Below, in pieces: positions 1 through 5,566 of a DNA stretch of 11,860 bases (position 1 is the stretch's first letter; each line of letters starts with the position of its first letter). Where the stretch lies: NCBI GenBank assembly GCA_030590525.1, contig JAUUYI010000030.1, positions 1-11,860 on the forward strand. Direction: 5' to 3'. This DNA is from Sedimenticola sp. (GTDB taxonomy: Bacteria; Pseudomonadota; Gammaproteobacteria; Chromatiales; Chromatiaceae). Made by a program: the position numbers and the translations under genes. The notes below the pieces were generated by a model. That model was not told the DNA's origin. It did no database searches and saw only the letters and a program-made list of their open reading frames with translations.

Positions 1-614
1 ACCTTGCTGGCACCCCCGGTGGCAAGCACTGTGAATCGCGCCAGAAAACGATCCACCTGCCCATTCTTGCGATTGAGTATGTAGGCACCCAGGCAACGGT
101 TGCTCTCTGTGCCGACACGGTTGCCGTTGATCAGGTCGATGGCGTTGTAATTTTCGAACAGCTGTATGTTTTCCCGCTGACGGGTCAGCTCTTCCAGAGT
201 GGAGGCCAGCTCTCGCCCGGTCGCGTCAGCCGCATGGATGACCCGACGGTGGGAATGCCCCCCCTCACGGGTCAGGTGGTAGCCTTCCCCCGGTAGCTGC
301 TCACGGGTGAAGGCGACGCCTTCATTCAGCAGCCAGCGGATATTTTCAGGCCCCTTCTTGACCACCAGCCTGACGGTCTTTTCATCGCACAGATCGGCGC
401 CTGCATCGAGGGTATCCGCTACATGTGAGTCGAACGTGTCCTCTTTGTCCAGAACGGCAGAGATACCTCCCTGGGCGTAGTAGGTGCTCCCCTCCCGCAG
501 CGGCCCCTTCGCGATGACCGCGACCAGACTGGTGGTGGGGAGTCGCAATGCCAGGCTCAGGCCGGCGGCACCGCTGCCAATGATCAGAACATCGAACAGG
601 TGGTTGTTTTCCAT
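1..614 (-). CDS. nadB: L-aspartate oxidase, N-terminal part (runs off the window)
   Basis: Reading the minus strand from the ATG at 614 gives 204 residues before the window edge. The family is about 540 residues long, so roughly the first 38% is present. NadB is a cytoplasmic FAD enzyme that oxidises L-aspartate to iminoaspartate, the first step of de novo NAD synthesis, which feeds quinolinate synthase NadA. Near the N-terminus the sequence shows the FAD dinucleotide-binding loop IIGSGAAGLSLAL (residues 11-23). It is followed by the flavoprotein segment STYYAQGGISAV (43-54), the stretch EGGHSHRRVIHAADATG (117-133) and TVLATGGASK (195-204), all typical of the succinate dehydrogenase/aspartate oxidase flavoprotein family. 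It is transcribed divergently from rpoE, the same neighbour as in E. coli. I see no strong Shine-Dalgarno sequence upstream of the ATG. Confidence 0.95.
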   Translation of the reverse strand, partial: MENNHLFDVLIIGSGAAGLSLALRLPTTSLVAVIAKGPLREGSTYYAQGGISAVLDKEDTFDSHVADTLDAGADLCDEKTVRLVVKKGPENIRWLLNEGVAFTREQLPGEGYHLTREGGHSHRRVIHAADATGRELASTLEELTRQRENIQLFENYNAIDLINGNRVGTESNRCLGAYILNRKNGQVDRFLARFTVLATGGASK

Positions 615-930
615 AGCTACCAGGATTTGCGGGATAAAGGATCAGTCGTCATAATCACCAGCTGTGTCAGGCCATGAGACCCATATTTTCATGGTACCAG
701 GATACTCAGGGCTCGCGAAACAACAGAGTCCCTGGATTTGGGCTGTCGGCACGTGCGCCTGTCTGAGACTAAGCGTCACTCGCTTTTTTGCCACAGATAG
801 AATCCTAGCGCAATTCCTGATCGGCGAGAACCGAAAAAATCGAAAGCTGATCAGAACTAATCTTTACACATGCGGTCAATCAGAGTGACTTCTAGAAAGA
901 AGCGCTTGCCGCGATCAGGGGGTAGCCCGG
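615..930. other. Intergenic region between divergent nadB and rpoE
   Basis: This 316-base stretch has no convincing gene. A 74-codon open frame at 664-888 has no family resemblance and weak coding character. The region contains a dyad (CCATGA/TCATGG, 672-694) and a sigma-E-like promoter near 854-880. The rpoE Shine-Dalgarno AGGGGGT lies at 917-923. No clear sigma-70 promoter for nadB was found by eye. Confidence 0.7.
854..880 (+). promoter_or_regulatory. Candidate sigma-E/AlgU autoregulatory promoter of rpoE
   Basis: GAACTA (854-859), a 16-base spacer, then TCAAT (876-880), preceded by GG. The established sigma-E/AlgU consensus is about GAACTT-N16-TCTGA. The -35 matches 5 of 6 positions and the spacer is exact, but the -10 is weak. 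It lies 50 bases upstream of the rpoE start, and positive autoregulation is known for this sigma factor in E. coli and Pseudomonas. Assigned by eye only. Confidence 0.5.
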
Positions 931-1509
931 ATGGGCGAGCGAGAAGTAGACCGGGAGCTGGTGGAGCGGGTACAGCGTGGCGATAAGAAGGCGTTCGATC
1001 TGCTGGTGCTCAAGTACCAGCAGAAAGTAGCCAACCTGGTCTCCCGTTATATTCGGGAGCCGAGCGAGACGCTCGATGTGACCCAGGAAGCTTTTATCAA
1101 GGCGTATCGCGCGCTGCCGAACTTCCGGGGGGAGAGTGCCTTTTACACCTGGCTCTACCGTATCGCCATCAATACGGCGAAGAATTTCCTGGTGGCGCAG
1201 GGGCGGCGCCCTCCGGTAAGCGACGTGGATGCTGAAACGGCCGCGCAACTGGATGTGGGGACACGGCTGCAGGAGCATGCAACCCCGGAAAATCATCTGC
1301 TGCAGGATGAGCTGGCGGAGACGATCCGCAAGGCGATGGATGGGCTGCCGGAAGACCTGCGTACCGCGATTATATTGAGAGAGCTGGAAGGACTCAGCTA
1401 CGAGGAGATAGCGAAGGCTATGAGTTGTCCGGTGGGGACTGTCCGATCCAGGATCTTCCGGGCCCGGGCAGCGATAGATACCCGGATCCGGCCATTGCTG
1501 GAAGGGTGA
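931..1509 (+). CDS. rpoE: RNA polymerase sigma-E factor (RpoE/AlgU)
   Basis: This 192-residue ECF sigma factor directs RNA polymerase to envelope-stress promoters. Region 2 is visible as DRELVERVQRGDKKAFDLLV through the -10-recognition segment TQEAFIKAYRALPNFRG and FYTWLYRIAINTAKN (about residues 7-93). Region 4 is visible as LPEDLRTAIILRELEGLSYEEIA followed by CPVGTVRSRIFRARAAID (about 139-185), the helix-turn-helix that reads the -35. Length and sequence match AlgU of Pseudomonas (about 193 residues). The ATG at 931 is supported by a Shine-Dalgarno AGGGGGT at 917-923 and by homology beginning within a few residues. It is followed, after an unusually long 144-base gap, by its anti-sigma factor gene rseA. 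A sigma-E-like promoter lies upstream, consistent with autoregulation. Confidence 0.97.
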   Translation: MGEREVDRELVERVQRGDKKAFDLLVLKYQQKVANLVSRYIREPSETLDVTQEAFIKAYRALPNFRGESAFYTWLYRIAINTAKNFLVAQGRRPPVSDVDAETAAQLDVGTRLQEHATPENHLLQDELAETIRKAMDGLPEDLRTAIILRELEGLSYEEIAKAMSCPVGTVRSRIFRARAAIDTRIRPLLEG

Positions 1510-1653
1510 TGGGATCCCGGCCTGGAGCGGGGCGCGGAGCGCCTGGTGGGTGGCTCCACGCTCCGTGCAGGCGCCGGAAGATGGATGATAGTTATGGGGC
1601 TGGTTGTTACAAACGAGATATCTTCGGATTCTGATGAGTCGGGTGTATTCACA
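1510..1653 (+). other. rpoE-rseA intercistronic gap with inverted repeat
   Basis: This 144-base gap separates sigma factor and anti-sigma factor genes that usually lie close together. It contains an inverted repeat CGGAGCG (1535-1541)/CGCTCCG (1559-1565). An in-frame upstream ATG at 1585, preceded by GGAAG, could extend rseA by 23 residues. The extension has no resemblance to RseA/MucA N-termini, so I treat the stretch as untranslated. Confidence 0.5.
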
Positions 1654-2244
1654 ATGAAACAAGAGATAAACGAGAGCGTGTCCGCCTTTCTGGACCAGGA
1701 GCTGTCCCCCCACGACTTGCAGGAGACCCTGGATCGGGTGCTGGCGGATGAGACGCTGCGCGGGGTCTGGGACAGATATCATCTGATCGGTGACTCCATA
1801 CGAGGCGAGGGGGTGCGGCTGTCCGCCGCCGGGATCGCCGATCAGGTACGTGCCGGGCTGGAAGTGGAACCGGCCATCCTTGCCATCCAGGGAGCGAAAC
1901 GGTCGTATACCGGGGCTCCCTCACGCTGGCGGAGACCGGTTGCCGGTGTCGCCATGGCGGCCTCGGTGGCTGCGCTGGCGCTCGTTGCACTACCGCTGCT
2001 GACAGAGAGAGAGCCAGGTGCTGACCCAGTGCTCGTCACCCGCCCGGCAACACCTGTTTCACCACAGGCCCCGATCCAGTACGTGAACAGCGGGGCTACC
2101 CGCTGGGAGAACCTGGAGACACCGGAGATCGAATCCAGACTCAACCGCTACCTGGTGGACCACAGCGAGTACGCCTCGTCAGGCGGGTTGGGAGGCGTCT
2201 TTCCCTATACCGCCTTCGTCAGTTATGACATCAACCGGCCATGA
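1654..2244 (+). CDS. rseA: Anti-sigma-E factor RseA (MucA)
   Basis: This 196-residue single-pass inner-membrane protein holds RpoE inactive until regulated proteolysis releases it. The N-terminal cytoplasmic anti-sigma domain begins NESVSAFLDQELSP and contains VWDRYHLIGDSIRGE (about residues 38-52), the typical RseA/MucA pattern of W-x2-YHLI-D-(M/I)R. One transmembrane segment lies at about 95-116 (PVAGVAMAASVAALALVALP), preceded by the basic stop-transfer patch RWRR. The rest is periplasmic and ends with LNRYLVDHSEYA and PYTAFVSYD, resembling the conserved MucA C-terminus. The start at 1654 was chosen because homology begins there; its Shine-Dalgarno is weak. The stop overlaps the rseB start as ATGA, indicating translational coupling. 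In the known pathway the periplasmic part is cut first by DegS/AlgW and then by RseP; neither gene is in this window. Confidence 0.93.
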   Translation: MKQEINESVSAFLDQELSPHDLQETLDRVLADETLRGVWDRYHLIGDSIRGEGVRLSAAGIADQVRAGLEVEPAILAIQGAKRSYTGAPSRWRRPVAGVAMAASVAALALVALPLLTEREPGADPVLVTRPATPVSPQAPIQYVNSGATRWENLETPEIESRLNRYLVDHSEYASSGGLGGVFPYTAFVSYDINRP

Positions 2245-3203
2245 AGTGGTTGTTTGTCATCGCGGCGCTGTTCAGTGCCAGCGTTCAGCCGGCCGCTGCC
2301 AACGTCACTGGAGAAGATGTGCAGACGTGGCTGCAGCGGATGGTCGGTGCGCTCCATGCGCTGGATTATGAAGGCACCTTCGTCTACCTGCACAACAATC
2401 ATCTGGAGACCATCCGGGTAACCCACACGGTCGACGATTCAGGTGAGAGAGAACGTCTGATCTCCCTGAATGGCGCGGCACGGGAGGTGGTGCGTGACGA
2501 TGCATCGGTGACCTGTGTCTCACCTGATACCCGATCAGTCTCTGTTGGCAGACGCATGCTCCAGGGTTTTCATGCCATCTTTTCCATGGATGTAGGGCGA
2601 CTCTCCGACTATTACGATTTCCGATTTCTGGGTGATGCCCGGGTAGCGGGGCGAGGGGCGCGGGTGGTGGCCATCATTCCCCGGGATGGATTTCGTTATG
2701 GCTACCGGATCTACCTGGATAAAGGTAATTTTCTGTCGTTGAAGAGCGACATGATGAACGAGGATGGAGATCTGATTTCCCAGGTGATGTTTACCTCCCT
2801 CGAGACCGGCTCGCAGATCAAGGGAATGGGTGAGTCATCCCTGGAAGGCAAAGAGGATTATCGCTGGGTGACCCAGCGCCCCATGCACCCGTTGCCTGAC
2901 GGTCAACGCGTGAGTTGGGCGTTCAGGGAGCTGCCTGCCGGTTTCGAGATTGGCCTCTATGCCCACAGCTTGGTGAACTCCCGGCAGTTCGAGATGGACC
3001 ACATTGTATTGAGCGACGGCCTGGCCTCGGTCTCCGTGTATGTGGAACCGGAGGGAAAAGAACCCGGCCTGCGCGGTGCTGCCAGAATGGGGGCGATCAG
3101 TGCCTTCGGGCGCACGCTCGATGGCTATCAGGTAACCGTCGTGGGGGAGGTGCCGGCGGCCATGGTTGAAAGGGTGGCCAAGGCGATTCACCCGGTACCC
3201 TGA
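2241..3203 (+). CDS. rseB: Periplasmic sigma-E regulator RseB (MucB)
   Basis: This 320-residue protein starts with a cleavable signal peptide (MKWLFVIAALFSASVQPAAA, cut near residue 20), so it acts in the periplasm. RseB binds the periplasmic part of RseA, shields it from the site-1 protease, and is released by lipopolysaccharide intermediates. Family features visible are the mature start VQTWLQRMVGALHALDYEGTFVY (about 27-49), a LolA-like lipid-binding domain through VVAIIPRDGFRYGYRIYLDKG (about 142-162), and a C-terminal domain including LPAGFEIGL and SDGLASVSVYVEP (about 231-271). Length agrees with E. coli RseB (318). The ATG overlaps the rseA stop by four bases. Downstream is a 414-base gap filled with palindromes, so this gene may now be the last of its transcript. 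Confidence 0.95.
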   Translation: MKWLFVIAALFSASVQPAAANVTGEDVQTWLQRMVGALHALDYEGTFVYLHNNHLETIRVTHTVDDSGERERLISLNGAAREVVRDDASVTCVSPDTRSVSVGRRMLQGFHAIFSMDVGRLSDYYDFRFLGDARVAGRGARVVAIIPRDGFRYGYRIYLDKGNFLSLKSDMMNEDGDLISQVMFTSLETGSQIKGMGESSLEGKEDYRWVTQRPMHPLPDGQRVSWAFRELPAGFEIGLYAHSLVNSRQFEMDHIVLSDGLASVSVYVEPEGKEPGLRGAARMGAISAFGRTLDGYQVTVVGEVPAAMVERVAKAIHPVP

Positions 3204-3238
3204 GGGTAATGGTTCAGACTTTTCGACCAGGCACACCT

Positions 3239-3299
3239 TGCAGGGGCGAATTTATTCGCCCGGTCTTCAGGGTTCCGGGCGAATAAATTCGCCCCTGCA
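3239..3299. repeat. Perfect 25-base inverted repeat, each arm self-palindromic
   Basis: The arms at 3239-3263 and 3275-3299 are exact reverse complements around an 11-base loop. Each arm contains its own palindrome, GGGCGAATTTATTCGCCC on the left and the related GGGCGAATAAATTCGCCC on the right. The locus can therefore fold as one long stem or as two smaller hairpins, the arrangement seen in REP/BIME-type extragenic palindromes. No T-run follows, so it is not a classical intrinsic terminator, though it could stabilise the 3' end of the rpoE-rseAB mRNA. Confidence 0.9.
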
Positions 3300-3319
3300 C
3301 TCGAAATGACGGGGGAACT

Positions 3320-3346
3320 GAACGGTTTACCCCTGAGACTGTCTTA
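3320..3346 (+). promoter_or_regulatory. Candidate sigma-E-like promoter upstream of rseC
   Basis: GAACGG (3320-3325), a 16-base spacer, then TCTTA (3342-3346). Compared with GAACTT-N16-TCTGA, it matches 4 of 6 in the -35 and 4 of 5 in the -10, with the exact spacer. It lies 60 bases upstream of the original rseC ATG at 3406. If real, it served rseC-mucD before the element inserted between it and the intact gene. Low-stringency match made by eye. Confidence 0.35.
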
Positions 3347-3401
3347 AACTGGTACCACGCCGAACGCGGGAACCCAGTGAGGGGCAGAATCGAGGATCGA
3401 G

Positions 3402-3437
3402 CGGAATGATAGAAGAGAGAGTGACAGTCACCGCAAG
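3402..3437 (+). repeat. 36-base direct repeat, left copy (duplicated rseC start)
   Basis: Identical over 36 bases to 3614-3649. It begins at CGGAATGATAG and ends at ACCGCAAG. The two copies flank a 176-base insert containing the dispersed element. The flanking bases differ on both outer sides, as expected for duplication of a target segment during an insertion. Confidence 0.95.
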
Positions 3438-3441
3438 TTAA
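3406..3441 (+). pseudogene. Vestigial rseC start: 11-codon minigene
   Basis: The upstream copy of the rseC start reads MIEERVTVTAS and then TAA. The stop is formed where the duplicated segment meets the inserted sequence, its last A being the first base of the element. A GAGG at 3392-3395, about 10 bases upstream, looks like the original rseC ribosome-binding site, so this minigene may be translated. The stop codon lies five bases before the 5' arm of an intrinsic terminator (3446-3479), so a ribosome finishing here would cover part of that stem. Confidence 0.7.
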
Positions 3442-3532
3442 GTAGGTCGGGCACGGTTTTTGTGCCCGACATTTTTTCTGGCGGGTCGCTTTGGGAAATG
3501 GCGTCGGGCATAAACGGCATGCCCGACCTACT
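3441..3532 (+). repeat. Dispersed 92-base palindromic element, copy 1
   Basis: The ends are 12-base perfect inverted repeats (AGTAGGTCGGGC/GCCCGACCTACT). Inside are two hairpins. One is a 9-base-pair stem at 3446-3454/3462-3470 followed by T6; the other is a 9-base-pair stem at 3503-3511/3519-3527. They are separated by a conserved linker. Copy 1 differs from copy 2 at three positions and from the reverse complement of copy 3 at three positions. Terminal inverted repeats, small size and no coding capacity fit a MITE-like or REP-type element mobilised in trans. No mobilising enzyme is in the window. Confidence 0.92.
3446..3479 (+). terminator. Intrinsic terminator within element copy 1
   Basis: Stem GTCGGGCAC/GTGCCCGAC with loop GGTTTTT, followed by ATTTTTTCT: a G+C-rich 9-base-pair hairpin and six consecutive Ts. 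It is oriented to stop transcription coming from rseB or from the candidate promoter at 3320, before the intact rseC. Confidence 0.8.
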
Positions 3533-3607
3533 CCCTGTTTTTGTTTGTTTTCTCCGTGCCTCCGCGTCTCCGTGTGAGTTTTAAAGGATATGGGTAAAGG
3601 GCAGGGC
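3533..3607 (+). repeat. Tail shared by element copies 1 and 2, with 8-base tandem repeats
   Basis: Homologous to 5917-5983 with small differences, so copies 1 and 2 form a longer unit of 167 and 159 bases. The tail starts CCCTGTTTT and ends AAAGGGCAGGGC. At 3552-3575 it has three tandem 8-base units (CTCCGTGC, CTCCGCGT, CTCCGTGT). The equivalent place downstream of copy 2 has only two. Confidence 0.85.
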
Positions 3608-3613
3608 TAGGGA

Positions 3614-3649
3614 CGGAATGATAGAAGAGAGAGTGACAGTCACCGCAAG
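3614..3649 (+). repeat. 36-base direct repeat, right copy (start of intact rseC)
   Basis: Exact duplicate of 3402-3437, containing the ATG and first ten codons of the intact rseC, plus the CGGA just before the ATG. Confidence 0.95.
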
Positions 3650-4097
3650 CGATGGGACATTCGCCCAGGTATCGACGCAGCGTGTCTCCAGCTGCGGATC
3701 CTGCGCCGCCAGGGGGGCGTGTGGCACCTCTGCTCTGGCCAGGCTCCTGGGTTCCCGCCGTACTTCGGTTCGGGTGCTGAATCCTATTGGTGCCCGACCG
3801 GGTGATGAGGTGGTCATCGGGTTGCAGGAGTCGGTGCTTACCCGGACATCATTTGCCTTCTATATGATTCCGTTGTTATCACTGATTCTGTTTGCCATCC
3901 TTGGAAAGTGGCTTGCCGGCGAGTTACAGTTTGATTCGACAGAACCCGGGGCCATCCTGGGAGGGTTGTTTGGATTGGCAGCCGGAATGGTCTGGCTGCG
4001 GGGTTATGCCGGCAGGATTTCACGGGACCGGCAGCACCAGGCGGTGATACTGCGCCGCACCAATGAAATTTCGATTAGTCACAGGAGTTCTACATGA
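3618..4097 (+). CDS. rseC: SoxR-reducing/sigma-E regulatory protein RseC (MucC)
   Basis: This 159-residue inner-membrane protein has a cytoplasmic N-terminus with the conserved cysteine cluster SSCGSCAARGACG (Cys26, Cys29, Cys35). It is followed by two transmembrane helices at about 77-95 (TSFAFYMIPLLSLILFAIL) and 110-127 (GAILGGLFGLAAGMVWLRGY). This is the RseC/MucC layout; E. coli RseC is 159 residues. In E. coli RseC is linked to sigma-E control and, with the Rsx complex, to reduction of SoxR; the cysteine cluster is thought to bind an iron-sulfur centre. The stop overlaps the mucD start as ATGA. The first 36 bases are duplicated upstream of an inserted element, and the element's tail now supplies the 5' context (AGGGCTAGGGA before CGGA-ATG). 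The protein appears intact. Confidence 0.93.
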   Translation: MIEERVTVTASDGTFAQVSTQRVSSCGSCAARGACGTSALARLLGSRRTSVRVLNPIGARPGDEVVIGLQESVLTRTSFAFYMIPLLSLILFAILGKWLAGELQFDSTEPGAILGGLFGLAAGMVWLRGYAGRISRDRQHQAVILRRTNEISISHRSST

Positions 4098-5566
4098 GCG
4101 CTTTGATGTCCAGAAGCCACACCATTGCTATCGGGTTCTGTCTGTTGCTGTTTTCCTCCCTGGGTGTTCGGGCAGGGTCGCTGCCTGATTTCGTCGACCT
4201 GGTGAAGCAGAGCAGCCCGGCGGTGGTGAATATCAGCATCACCCAGCACAAGTCATTGAAGAAACATTTCCGGCATGATTTTCAGATACCCAATCTGCCG
4301 GAAGACAGCCCGCTCAATGAACTGTTCCAGAAGTTCTTTGGCCAGGGCCGGGGTCCGGGTATGGATCCGGGTGAAGATGAGTATGAGGGACCGCCTGGGC
4401 GCGACTATGACACCCAGTCGCTCGGCTCCGGCTTCATCATCTCCGAGGACGGGGTCATCCTGACCGCGGCCCATGTAGTCGAAGGGGCAGATGAAGTGAT
4501 CGTCCGCTTGAGCGACCGCAGGGAGTTCGAAGCGAAAGTGGTAGGGGCGGACAAACGGAGTGACGTTGCCGTACTCAAGATCGATACCAGCGGGTTGCCG
4601 GTCGTCAAGATTGGTTCCACCGAGGACCTGGAAGTGGGGGAATGGGTACTCGCCATCGGCTCACCTTTTGGCTTTGAGCACTCCGCCACCGCCGGCATCG
4701 TCAGCGCCAAGCAGCGCAACCTGCCGAGTGAAAACTATGTCCCGTTCATTCAGACCGACGTAGCGATCAACCCGGGCAACTCCGGCGGTCCCCTGATCGA
4801 CCTGGATGGAGAGGTGGTGGGCGTCAATTCCCAGATCTACAGCCGTACCGGTGGTTTCATGGGGCTCTCTTTTGCCATCCCTATCGAAATGGCAATGAAC
4901 GTGGCAAATCAGCTGCGCACCAAGGGAAGGGTCTCGCGGGGCTGGCTCGGGGTGCTGATACAGGATGTGACCCGGGAACTGGCGGACTCATTCGGGATGA
5001 AACATCCCCAGGGCGCACTGGTGGCCAAGGTAGTGCCTGACAGCCCGGCGCAGAAGGCGGGTGTACAGGTGGGGGATATCATCCTGAAATACAACGATCA
5101 GGTGATAGCGAACTCCTCTGCACTGCCTCCGATGGTTGGCTCCAGCCATATCGATCGACCGGCCGAGCTGGAGATTCTACGTTCCGGCAAGAAACGCAAT
5201 CTGAAGGTGGAGATTGGGGAACTGCCGGAAGAAGGTGCACTGCAGAAGGCATCGGGCAGGGCCGGGGCGGAGAGTCGGGACTACCTGGGATTGGTGGTTA
5301 CTGAACTCACTCCGGAGTTGCGGGAGGAGTTGGGCCTGGATGAGGGGGTCGATGGGGTATTGGTAAGAAAAGTGACCCCGGGTCCGGCTCAGTCTGCCGG
5401 TGTGCAGCAGGGGGATGTGATTCAGATGATCGACAATGTGCGGGTCGCCAGTGTGGAGCAGTTGGGAGAGCAGCTGGAGCGGCTGCCAAAGGGTAAAGCG
5501 GTTGCAATGCTGGTGGTGCGGCGTGCAGGTCCTATCTTCCTGGCTCTGCGTGTCGCGGAAGAGTGA
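4094..5566 (+). CDS. mucD: Periplasmic serine endoprotease MucD (DegP/HtrA family)
   Basis: This 490-residue protein has a signal peptide (about residues 1-27, GFCLLLFSSLGVRA then GSLPDF), a trypsin-like protease domain and two PDZ domains. The catalytic triad is visible: His127 in LTAAHVV, Asp157 in RSDVAVLKI, and Ser230 in NPGNSGGPLID. PDZ1 spans about 283-375 (RGWLGVLIQDVT, with GALVAKVVPDSPAQKAGVQVGDII). PDZ2 spans about 395-488 (DYLGLVVTELT, with GVLVRKVTPGPAQSAGVQQGDVI). DegP-type proteases degrade or hold misfolded envelope proteins. In Pseudomonas, MucD lies in the algU operon and loss of it activates AlgU, so it acts as negative feedback on the stress signal. The start overlaps the rseC stop (ATGA), and the stop overlaps the next gene (GTGA). 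Confidence 0.96.
   Translation: MSALMSRSHTIAIGFCLLLFSSLGVRAGSLPDFVDLVKQSSPAVVNISITQHKSLKKHFRHDFQIPNLPEDSPLNELFQKFFGQGRGPGMDPGEDEYEGPPGRDYDTQSLGSGFIISEDGVILTAAHVVEGADEVIVRLSDRREFEAKVVGADKRSDVAVLKIDTSGLPVVKIGSTEDLEVGEWVLAIGSPFGFEHSATAGIVSAKQRNLPSENYVPFIQTDVAINPGNSGGPLIDLDGEVVGVNSQIYSRTGGFMGLSFAIPIEMAMNVANQLRTKGRVSRGWLGVLIQDVTRELADSFGMKHPQGALVAKVVPDSPAQKAGVQVGDIILKYNDQVIANSSALPPMVGSSHIDRPAELEILRSGKKRNLKVEIGELPEEGALQKASGRAGAESRDYLGLVVTELTPELREELGLDEGVDGVLVRKVTPGPAQSAGVQQGDVIQMIDNVRVASVEQLGEQLERLPKGKAVAMLVVRRAGPIFLALRVAEE

Larger units (their letters stand above)
3204..3617. other. Repeat-filled gap between rseB and rseC
   Basis: This 414-base gap holds four separately listed items. They are a perfect inverted repeat (3239-3299), a sigma-E-like promoter candidate (3320-3346), a vestigial copy of the rseC start (3402-3441), and copy 1 of the dispersed element with its tail (3441-3607). 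In related genomes the mucB-mucC distance is short, so most of this sequence is likely acquired. Confidence 0.8.

Noticed and set aside
664..888. 74-codon open frame between nadB and rpoE
   Set aside because: It has no recognisable domain or clear ribosome-binding site, and it overlaps the likely rpoE promoter.
921..941. Similarity of the rpoE start (GTAGCCCGGATGGGCGAGCG) to a common extragenic repeat
   Set aside because: No matching inverted arm follows and the sequence is coding from 931; probably coincidence.
1546..1653. N-terminal extension of rseA from upstream starts
   Set aside because: RseA/MucA homology begins at the ATG at 1654; the extra 36 residues resemble nothing in the family.
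892..1782. 296-codon minus-strand open frame opposite rpoE
   Set aside because: It lies antisense to the unmistakable rpoE and rseA genes, with composition typical of a shadow frame and no family resemblance.
3552..3575. Short tandem units as a CRISPR array
   Set aside because: The units are 8 bases with no spacers and no cas genes; a simple tandem repeat.
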